From Lachnoclostridium sp. An138 (lineage in GTDB: Bacteria; Bacillota; Clostridia; Lachnospirales; Lachnospiraceae): a stretch of DNA of 64,000 nucleotides. The notes below the pieces were generated by a model, which saw only the letters and a program-made list of their open reading frames with translations, had not been told where the DNA came from and did not search any database. The translations under genes and the position numbers were made by a program. Shown one piece after another: positions 15,091 through 21,862 of the stretch (its first letter is position 1; each line of letters starts with the position of its first letter). The stretch is from assembly GCF_002160765.1 (NCBI RefSeq), contig NZ_NFLF01000006.1, forward strand, positions 62,001 through 126,000. Reading direction: 5' to 3'.

Positions 15091-15615
15091 TTAGAATTTA
15101 CTGTATACGGAAGGAATGTCGATAGCTCCGCTTAAAATATCCTGCAGATCGCCGGAGATATCCACGTTCTTCGGTGTAACGATAAAAATAGACGCGGAAA
15201 CCTTCCGGAGATTACCTCCAATGGCAAAACAGGAGCCGGAGGTAAAATCAATAATTCTCTGGGCCACATCCACATCCAGACCTTCAAAATTCAGCACCAC
15301 TGTGCGGTTGCTGAGCAAAGTCTCCGTTACCTCTCGGGAATCATCAAAAGTATTCGGTTTAATTACACATACTTCCATCGCGCTGCCCTGCTTTCTGGAG
15401 GTCTGCCGGATAGGCGTCACTTTCTGGGGCTTCGTCTTTACCGGAGTATCCTCCTCATAGTCCTCGTTATCCTCGCCTCTTCTGCCCTTGAAGATTTTCT
15501 TCCGGGGCTTTTCCTCTTCATAATCGTCATCGTAATCATCGTAGTCATCGTACTCGTCGTCGTAATCGTCTCCTCCGAGTTTCATGACATCCAGAAATTT
15601 ATCGATTACACTCAT
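15091..15615 (-). CDS. sepF: Cell division protein SepF
   Basis: SepF anchors FtsZ to the membrane and shapes the septum. The 174 residues contain an N-terminal membrane-binding helix (MSVIDKFLDVMKLG), a long acidic linker made of repeated DDY/EDY units (about 14-34), then a basic patch and the C-terminal SepF domain (about 85-170) with VLNFEGLDVDVAQRIIDFTSG and FAIGGNLRKVSASIFIVTP. It is co-oriented and closely spaced with yggS upstream and ylmH downstream, the classical ylm division cluster. Confidence 0.95.
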   Translation of the reverse strand: MSVIDKFLDVMKLGGDDYDDEYDDYDDYDDDYEEEKPRKKIFKGRRGEDNEDYEEDTPVKTKPQKVTPIRQTSRKQGSAMEVCVIKPNTFDDSREVTETLLSNRTVVLNFEGLDVDVAQRIIDFTSGSCFAIGGNLRKVSASIFIVTPKNVDISGDLQDILSGAIDIPSVYSKF

Positions 15616-15642
15616 ATTCCAGTCTCCAATCTATCTCTATTT

Positions 15643-16335
15643 TTATATAGTATAGTCTCTTTCACCGAAAATGCCTGTCCCGACACGGACCATGGTGGCA
15701 CCTTCCTCGATCGCCACCTCATAATCCCCAGTCATTCCCATGGACAGGATATCCATAGATACATTATCAATGTTTTTGTTTTTTATGTCAACACATAATT
15801 TCTTTAAACTGGCAAAATATCCTCTGTTATCCTCCGGATTTTCCACATAGGGAGCAATGGTCATCAGACCTTTGACAGCAATCGACGGCAGCTTTGCAAT
15901 TTCCCGGATGAGGTCTTCTGTCTCCTCCGGAGCGGCGCCGAATTTGCTTTCTTCTCCTGCCACATTTACCTCAATCAGGACCGGGACGGTAATGCCCTTT
16001 TTCACTCCCTCGGCGCTGATAGTTTCCGCCAGACGGAGGCTGTCCACCGAATGAATCAGGCAGGCCTTGTCCACCACGTATTTTACCTTATTGCGCTGCA
16101 GATGCCCAATCATATGCCAGCGGATATCCTTCGGAAGCTGCTCGTATTTATCGCAGAGTTCCTGCACCTTATTCTCTCCGAAATCCCGGGTTCCCCCCGG
16201 CAGAAGCTCTTCAATCATGGATACCGGCTTCGTCTTGCTGACCGCGATCAGCGTCACCTCTTCCCGCTTCCGTCCCGACCTCTGGCAGGCCGCGCAGATA
16301 TTCTTTTCTACTTTTGCAAGATTCTCGACTACCAT
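15643..16335 (-). CDS. YggS-family PLP homeostasis protein
   Basis: A 230-residue PLP-binding protein of the YggS/PLPBP (YlmE) family. The PLP lysine lies in VTLIAVSKTKP near residue 34. Other family features are FGENKVQELCDK, WHMIGHLQRNKVKYV, FGAAPEE and LSMGMTGDYEVAIEEGATMVRVGTGIFG. Members keep free pyridoxal phosphate low and affect amino-acid balance; no enzymatic activity is established. Its place directly before sepF matches many Gram-positive genomes. Confidence 0.93.
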   Translation of the reverse strand: MVVENLAKVEKNICAACQRSGRKREEVTLIAVSKTKPVSMIEELLPGGTRDFGENKVQELCDKYEQLPKDIRWHMIGHLQRNKVKYVVDKACLIHSVDSLRLAETISAEGVKKGITVPVLIEVNVAGEESKFGAAPEETEDLIREIAKLPSIAVKGLMTIAPYVENPEDNRGYFASLKKLCVDIKNKNIDNVSMDILSMGMTGDYEVAIEEGATMVRVGTGIFGERDYTI

Positions 16336-16350
16336 TTTCTCATACTCCTC

Positions 16351-17808
16351 CTAATAGATCACCTGATCCTCGCTGACCGTATCCGCATTCAGCACAATGT
16401 GGTCATACACAGACAGGCCGTAGCTGGTACCTTCCTCCACGATACAGTATTCTTCATTTTCATACATCACCTGAATAATCCGGAAGATGGTATAGCCTTT
16501 ATTGATATTATACACGCCTTTCAGTTTTTCTGTCTGTCCCACCTGATAATAATCCGCAGAATCCGCCTTCACCAGCAGATCTCCGCTCTCCAGCAGCTTT
16601 CTGGACGTACTGAAATCCTCTTCCTCCGGATCTACATAGGCATATTCTTCATCCTGGTAATAAATGGTACAGTTCACGAATTCTACTGCCTCTGTTCCGT
16701 CCTCCGAAACTGTCTTTTTCATAAAGCCGGTATTATCCTCCGACTGGGTAATGTAATCCGCGTCAATAACAAAGAAGTCCTTTTCTGTCACAGCTGACTG
16801 GGGAATCTTAAGCCCCACAGTCTCGTCCCGGAGAATCTCAAAATCCAGATACCGCTCTCCTGCGTACCGCACCATGGAATTGACAAAGGAAAGCACTCCA
16901 TATGCCTGGCCATCCACATACTGGACTGTCACAGAGGGCCAGACTGTCTCTTCATCTTTATCGAAGCGTATCTCAATATATGTGGTATTCTGGGTTACGG
17001 TGCCGTCCTCAGCTGTAGTCTGATTCTGTTCCATCTCATCCAGAATATAATTTTCCATATTTTCATCCAGCGGGAAGACAATCTGCCAGTCTTCTTCCGT
17101 CACAAGCTTGTATACCGGGTCTCCCGCGCTCACCAGAGACGCCGTCCTCAGATCCTGCCATTCGTAGTTTTCCTCATCGAACCAGGAAGGATCAATATTG
17201 TCTGACGTGGCGCTCTCCAGTCCATCTATGTAATATTCCACAACTCCTGCCGTCTCGGCATTATATCTGGTAAACAGCGTTCCTGCGTCTTCGGACGCGC
17301 TGTCCAGCTGATCGATCAGGTTCTGGTTTACCAGATCCAGAATCGCAGAATCCACATTCGTCTTAAAATCATACACCTCTCTGAAATCCATATCCGAATA
17401 GTTTCCCAGATAGGAACTGATATCCGCTCGTATCTCGCTGTAGTCCTCCTCATCAAGGCTCAAATCACCGGCGCTCTCATTCAGAAGCTCCGACATTCTT
17501 CCGCTTTCGTCTATGGTGTACACAGTGGAAAGCACGGAGACCTTTTCTCCTTCCGCCGCGTAATAATTGACATAACCGGCTTTTTCCGCCGTATATACCT
17601 GCTCCGTGCGCAGAGCAACGCCCGTATAATGATAATCCGCCGCCAGATTCCCCTTGATAACCTCATACCCTGAGACGTGCTCTGAAGTAAAATACATATA
17701 AACACAGACTACGAGATAGACTGCGATAAATCCAAAAAATACAACGCCAATGTTAAACGGGCGCCTGTACCTGACAATTTTTGTATTCTTTTTTCTGCCG
17801 CCCGCCAC
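16351..17808 (-). CDS. HlyD-like membrane-anchored periplasmic adaptor protein
   Basis: A 485-residue protein with a basic cytoplasmic N-terminus (GGRKKNTKIVRYRR), one transmembrane helix at about 19-41, and a large extracytoplasmic part. YHYTGVALRTEQVYTAEKAGYV resembles the barrel-sandwich start of HlyD/membrane-fusion proteins. A later beta domain carries LKIPQSAVTEKDFFVI, typical of such adaptors. No export ATPase or outer partner is nearby. Because it sits at the head of the yggS-sepF-ylmH cluster, a role in division or envelope assembly is more likely than efflux, but this is inference. Confidence 0.75.
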   Translation of the reverse strand: MAGGRKKNTKIVRYRRPFNIGVVFFGFIAVYLVVCVYMYFTSEHVSGYEVIKGNLAADYHYTGVALRTEQVYTAEKAGYVNYYAAEGEKVSVLSTVYTIDESGRMSELLNESAGDLSLDEEDYSEIRADISSYLGNYSDMDFREVYDFKTNVDSAILDLVNQNLIDQLDSASEDAGTLFTRYNAETAGVVEYYIDGLESATSDNIDPSWFDEENYEWQDLRTASLVSAGDPVYKLVTEEDWQIVFPLDENMENYILDEMEQNQTTAEDGTVTQNTTYIEIRFDKDEETVWPSVTVQYVDGQAYGVLSFVNSMVRYAGERYLDFEILRDETVGLKIPQSAVTEKDFFVIDADYITQSEDNTGFMKKTVSEDGTEAVEFVNCTIYYQDEEYAYVDPEEEDFSTSRKLLESGDLLVKADSADYYQVGQTEKLKGVYNINKGYTIFRIIQVMYENEEYCIVEEGTSYGLSVYDHIVLNADTVSEDQVIY

Positions 17809-17893
17809 TGGCTTAAATTCCTCCTTCTTCCATCCCGCGCGCTCCTCCGGCTTCCGCGGGAATTTTCAGCAAATTTCCCCATGTAACGATGAA

Positions 17894-17924
17894 GCTGCCG
17901 CAAAAAGCTATCTTTTGCGGCAGC
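17894..17924. terminator. Strong 12-bp hairpin between transcription units
   Basis: Perfect arms GCTGCCGCAAAA (17894-17905) and TTTTGCGGCAGC (17913-17924) with a 7-base loop. It lies downstream of the P-loop gene on the minus strand. No external T run follows on either strand, so termination efficiency is uncertain. Confidence 0.5.
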
Positions 17925-17941
17925 CATGATATGTACAATCT

Positions 17942-18361
17942 CTAGCAGGAAATGATAACCTGCTCCTTTGCAAATTCAGGCAGGTCTTTCTCCTCTACGG
18001 AAATACTGAGACAGAAATTGACTTTAAACTGCTCACTTATCTGATTCAGCTGTGTCAGAGCATCTGTCAAATCCTCGCCTTCCAGGTTCGCAACCTTCAG
18101 AAAGCTGTCCACATACATCTGCTCCAGGTCATAATCCTGGGAAATGATTCCACATACAAAACCGATAAACTCATCACTGTTTTTCAAAGGATAATCTTTT
18201 ACATTAATAAGCCGTACCTTATTGTCCAGCTCATGCATATGCTTTGTGCTCTTGTCCAGATATACAATATTTCCCGATGCCGTCTTAATCTGGCTGTTCA
18301 CTCTTTCCAGCAGATGCTTTGTCTTTCCGTCTCCCTTACTTCCTACAATCAATTGTACCAT
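17942..18361 (-). CDS. P-loop NTPase-like protein of unknown function
   Basis: The 139-residue protein starts MVQLIVGSKGDGKTKHLLER, so a Walker A motif (GSKGDGKT) is at the N-terminus. It continues IVYLDKSTKHMHEL, and GFVCGIISQDYDLEQMYVDSFL, where aspartates could form a Walker B-like site. Homologues in Clostridia are sometimes labelled PilT-like from the P-loop alone; it is too short for a pilus motor. AGGAGG lies eight bases before the ATG at 18361, better spaced than for the ATG at 18367 or the upstream frame. A good promoter lies at 18454-18482. Function unknown. Confidence 0.8.
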   Translation of the reverse strand: MVQLIVGSKGDGKTKHLLERVNSQIKTASGNIVYLDKSTKHMHELDNKVRLINVKDYPLKNSDEFIGFVCGIISQDYDLEQMYVDSFLKVANLEGEDLTDALTQLNQISEQFKVNFCLSISVEEKDLPEFAKEQVIISC

Positions 18362-18453
18362 AGCCATGTCCTCCTTGGGTCTCATATATTTTTGAGGCAG
18401 CGCCTGAAAGTCCAACTTCACATCCGGGCGCCGCAGCCCTATCAGATAAACAT

Positions 18454-18482
18454 ATTATAGTCTATATGCCCAAAAAACTCAA
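18454..18482 (-). promoter_or_regulatory. Sigma-A promoter of the P-loop gene
   Basis: Minus-strand -35 TTGAGT (18477-18482), 17-base spacer, -10 TATAAT (18454-18459), about 95 bases before the start codon. Confidence 0.75.
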
Positions 18483-18503
18483 CTGTTATTTCCCGGCTTT
18501 AGA

Positions 18504-18899
18504 CTAATTATACAATTCTCTCCATTCCATATCGCCGCGATCCAGGGCTTTGACCAGAAGCTCCGCCGTAGCCAGGTTCGTAGCCAGAGGAATATTGTAG
18601 GTATCACAGAGCCGGACCACATTGTTCACGTCAGGCTCATGGCTTTTGGGGTTCTGCGGATCACGCAGGAAGATCACCAGATCCATCTGATTATGCTCAA
18701 TCTGCGCTGCCAGCTGCTGTTCTCCTCCCAGATGTCCCGCCAGATATTTGTGTACGTTCAGGTTCGTCACCTCTGCAATCAGCCGTCCGGTCGTACCGGT
18801 CGCGTACAGATTATGTTTACAGAGGATTCCTCTGTATGCGATGCAGAAATTCTGCATCAGTTTTTTCTTTGCGTCGTGTGCGATTAGTCCAATGTTCAC
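18504..18899 (-). CDS. mgsA: Methylglyoxal synthase
   Basis: MgsA converts dihydroxyacetone phosphate to methylglyoxal and phosphate, an overflow bypass of glycolysis. The 131 residues begin MNIGLIAHDAKKK and contain LYATGTTGRLI (phosphate binding), GGEQQLAAQIEHNQMDLVIFLRDP with the catalytic aspartate, and a final LCDTYNIPLATNLATAELL. Length is typical. It follows rodA by 15 bases and so looks like the last gene of the min-rodA unit, an arrangement also known from other Clostridia. Confidence 0.95.
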   Translation of the reverse strand: MNIGLIAHDAKKKLMQNFCIAYRGILCKHNLYATGTTGRLIAEVTNLNVHKYLAGHLGGEQQLAAQIEHNQMDLVIFLRDPQNPKSHEPDVNNVVRLCDTYNIPLATNLATAELLVKALDRGDMEWRELYN

Positions 18900-18914
18900 A
18901 TGAACACCCCCAAG

Positions 18915-20024
18915 TTAATATTTTTTCGGCTGCAGTCCCACATTCAGGACAAAACCGATTGACATGTACAGCGTCACCAGGGAAGTCAGCCCGTAACTGA
19001 CAAAGGGAAGTGGAATTCCCGTATTGGGCATCAGGCCCGTGGCTACGCAGATATTGACAAAGCTCTGAAACCCGATATAACCTGCAACCCCACAACAGAT
19101 CAGGGTTCCCGAAAACTCTCTTGAGCGTCTGCCGATCTGTATACATTCTAACACAATCAGCGCCAATAGTAAAATAATTGTTGCGCAGCCGATAAATCCA
19201 AGCTCCTCGCCTGCCACCGCGAAGATAAAATCCGTCTGTGGCTCCGCGATAAAGCTGCCGTTTTTCACGGAAGAAACCAGGTTATTGTTCAATCCCTTTC
19301 CCACCAGCTGGCCGGAGCCGATGGCCATAATGGAATTCTGCTGCTGATAGGCGTCATTGGCGTAGGCCGCAGGATTCAGCCAGGCCAGGATACGGGTCCG
19401 CTGATAACCATCGATGAGGGTCTGATCCGGCTGCATAATCAGACTGATAAAAATCACAGACGCAGGGATTCCCACGGCAAGGGCCCCTCCTATCAGCTTC
19501 CAGCTTAAGCCCCCGATAAACAGCAGAATCAGAAAGATCACACACAGCGATATCGTCGTAGACAAATCCGGCTGCTGTTCTACCAGAACAGCAGGAATAC
19601 CGAACAGCAGCGCGGAAAGGCCGAGTATCTTCCATGTGTTCAAAATTTCTTTATACTTCTCCAGAAATTTCGCAAAAAACAGAATCAGGCAGAGCTTGCA
19701 CAATTCTGAGGGCTGGAAACGGAAGCCGCCCAGCCTGAGCCAGCGGGTGGCGCCGTTATTCTCATATCCCAGCGGCGTCAGCACCACAAGCAGAAGCAGC
19801 AAAAGATTAAAAGCATAAATCAGCCAGTGGAATTTCAGAATCCAGTTATAATCAATCAGCGATACAGCTATCATCGCGGCGGTTCCAAGCACCATTCCAA
19901 GAATCTGCTGATCCTGAACAGATTTCTCCGCGCTTCCTATGACCAGTATTCCTATAATCGTAATCGCAAACACATAACACACAAGCCGGAACCTGTAATC
20001 CCTCACCCGGTACTGTTTTAACAT
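18915..20024 (-). CDS. rodA: RodA/FtsW-type SEDS peptidoglycan polymerase
   Basis: A 369-residue polytopic membrane protein of the SEDS family, which polymerises glycan strands with a class B PBP. It has about ten hydrophobic helices. The extracellular loop NGSFIAEPQTDFIFAVAGEELGFIG contains the conserved catalytic aspartate. The C-terminal signature reads NTGIPLPFVSYGLTSLV, where most family members have SYGGSS. Its partner is probably the PBP2 encoded in the same cluster, which favours RodA over FtsW. Confidence 0.9.
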   Translation of the reverse strand: MLKQYRVRDYRFRLVCYVFAITIIGILVIGSAEKSVQDQQILGMVLGTAAMIAVSLIDYNWILKFHWLIYAFNLLLLLLVVLTPLGYENNGATRWLRLGGFRFQPSELCKLCLILFFAKFLEKYKEILNTWKILGLSALLFGIPAVLVEQQPDLSTTISLCVIFLILLFIGGLSWKLIGGALAVGIPASVIFISLIMQPDQTLIDGYQRTRILAWLNPAAYANDAYQQQNSIMAIGSGQLVGKGLNNNLVSSVKNGSFIAEPQTDFIFAVAGEELGFIGCATIILLLALIVLECIQIGRRSREFSGTLICCGVAGYIGFQSFVNICVATGLMPNTGIPLPFVSYGLTSLVTLYMSIGFVLNVGLQPKKY

Positions 20025-20051
20025 AATCTCCTCTGTCCTTTTCCTGTCCGG

Positions 20052-20333
20052 TTATTTCCGCTCTGAAGAATGCTTCAAATCCTTGATCGGAATATTGGCG
20101 CACAGAGCCGGCACACGGCCGTTGGAGCCGTCAGACTCCGTCTGCGTAATCTGGATGTCCAGATGATCACAGTCAATTTCCATGTACTTTGAAATAACCT
20201 TGATAATATCGTTTTTGATCAGCTCCATAACCTCCGGGGAACAATTCGCCCGATCCGAGATCAGCAAAAGTTTCAGGCGGTCCTTCGCCACATCACCGGA
20301 GCTCTTTCTCCGGAAAAAATCCATCAACGCCAT
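20052..20333 (-). CDS. minE: Cell division topological specificity factor MinE
   Basis: MinE stimulates the MinD ATPase and displaces MinC, keeping the division inhibitor away from mid-cell. The 93 residues start MALMDFFRRKSSGDVAKDRLKLLLISDR, which includes the amphipathic membrane helix and MinD-binding region, and end in the dimeric beta domain (EIDCDHLDIQI). It lies 18 bases after minD. Confidence 0.94.
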   Translation of the reverse strand: MALMDFFRRKSSGDVAKDRLKLLLISDRANCSPEVMELIKNDIIKVISKYMEIDCDHLDIQITQTESDGSNGRVPALCANIPIKDLKHSSERK

Positions 20334-20351
20334 GTCTATTTCCCCCTTCGC

Positions 20352-21137
20352 TTATTTAAACAGCTTTGCAATCCTGGCAAAGAATCCACTGTTGGATTCC
20401 AGATTCATCAGGGGTACTTCTTCTCCCAGAATACGCTTGCAGATATTCATATAAGCCGTTCCCGCAAGAGAAGAATCTCCCGCCAGGGGTTCGCCCTGGT
20501 TCGTGGCAATGACAATGTGCTCGTCATCCGGAACCGCTCCAATCAAATCAATGGCAAGAATATCTATCACGTCTTCAATAGACATCATATCGCCGCGCTT
20601 TACCATATCCATGCGCAGACGGTTTACAATCAGATTAATCCTGTGGATATCGTTGGCTTCCAGAAGGCCGATAATCCGGTCCGCGTCACGAATCGCGGAC
20701 ACCTCCGGCGTTGTAACGATCAGCGCCCGGTCCGCGGCCGCAATGGCATTTTTAAAGCCCTGCTCGATGCCTGCCGGGCAGTCAAGCAGTATGTAGTCAA
20801 ATTCCGGCCGCAGCTCTTCTATCAGCTTTTTCATTTGCTCCGGATTTACCGCCGTCTTATCCCGCGTCTGCGCGGAAGGAAGGAGACAAAGATTGGAATA
20901 CCGCTTGTCCTTAATCAGGGCCTGCTTCATACGGCAGTTTCCTTCCACTACATCTACCAGGTTATAGACAATCCTGTTCTCCAATCCCATTACCACATCC
21001 AGGTTCCGAAGACCGATGTCCGTATCGATCATAACGACGCTCTTTCCAAGCTTCGCAAGACCCGTTCCGATATTCGCCGTGGAAGTCGTCTTTCCCACGC
21101 CGCCTTTTCCGGATGTAATCACAATCACTTCACTCAT
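20352..21137 (-). CDS. minD: Septum site-determining ATPase MinD
   Basis: MinD is a membrane-cycling ATPase that recruits MinC. The N-terminus has the deviant Walker A (SGKGGVGKTTSTANIG); MIDTDIGLRNLDVVMGLENR and LLDCPAGIEQGF follow as switch and Walker B regions. The C-terminus FFARIAKLFK is the amphipathic membrane-targeting helix. Starting at 21137, with GGAGG eight bases upstream, gives 261 residues. It lies between minC and minE in the usual order. Confidence 0.97.
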   Translation of the reverse strand: MSEVIVITSGKGGVGKTTSTANIGTGLAKLGKSVVMIDTDIGLRNLDVVMGLENRIVYNLVDVVEGNCRMKQALIKDKRYSNLCLLPSAQTRDKTAVNPEQMKKLIEELRPEFDYILLDCPAGIEQGFKNAIAAADRALIVTTPEVSAIRDADRIIGLLEANDIHRINLIVNRLRMDMVKRGDMMSIEDVIDILAIDLIGAVPDDEHIVIATNQGEPLAGDSSLAGTAYMNICKRILGEEVPLMNLESNSGFFARIAKLFK

Positions 21138-21160
21138 AGCTTTTTCCTCCAAACCCTTTT

Positions 21161-21850
21161 CTATAGATTAATATCATTTAAAACCTCTTTTGTAATAGGC
21201 TCTATATAAATATTTCCTTCCTCCACAAAGGCTATCTTCGGCGTATCGTCCGTCTTTTTCTTCCGGACGGGCCTGCTGTCGGAGCTTCTTGCGATTACAT
21301 CTCCGATTCGAATCTGCATGGGGTCCATGGACAGAGCCGCCACAAAAGCATCCTGATTGCCGGAAGCTCCCACATACACATTTCCCTTCAGCGTTCCCAG
21401 CACAATGACATTTCCCTTGGAAATCACCCGGGCTCCCGGATTTACATCACCGAGAATGATGATGCTTGTCTCAGATTCCAGAACCTGTCCGGAACGCAGC
21501 GTCCCCTTATAGAAACGACCGTCCTGAAGATTCATCAGATCCGCGCTTTCTTCCTGATTCCGTTCCAGCGCCTGCTTCATTGCCTGCTCCACAGCCTCAT
21601 TCTGATCTGCGATGCACATCACCTGTATCTGGCAGTTCGCTGATATAATATCGGAAAGCTCCAGCTCTTCTTCAAAAGACAGGCCTCTTCCCTGAAAGCA
21701 CAGAGCCATCTGAGCGTCCCCGAAGAATTTGGCCGAGGTACGGAATTTCTCAGCCACATCCTTCTTCAGAGTCTCCCAATCTGTCTTTTCATCCAAAACG
21801 ACAATCAGTCCATGCTTATTGCTCTTTATGACAACCGACTGATTCGACAT
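21161..21850 (-). CDS. minC: Septum site-determining protein MinC
   Basis: MinC inhibits FtsZ assembly. Residues 1-100 form the N-terminal domain (KSNKHGLIVVLDEKTDWETL). Residues about 115-215 form the right-handed beta-helix domain that binds MinD (YKGTLRSGQVLESETSIIIL, DVNPGARVISKGNVIVLGTLKG). The 229-residue length is typical. It precedes minD and follows PBP2 by 12 bases. Confidence 0.94.
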   Translation of the reverse strand: MSNQSVVIKSNKHGLIVVLDEKTDWETLKKDVAEKFRTSAKFFGDAQMALCFQGRGLSFEEELELSDIISANCQIQVMCIADQNEAVEQAMKQALERNQEESADLMNLQDGRFYKGTLRSGQVLESETSIIILGDVNPGARVISKGNVIVLGTLKGNVYVGASGNQDAFVAALSMDPMQIRIGDVIARSSDSRPVRKKKTDDTPKIAFVEEGNIYIEPITKEVLNDINL

Positions 21851-21862
21851 CCCTCTTCACTC

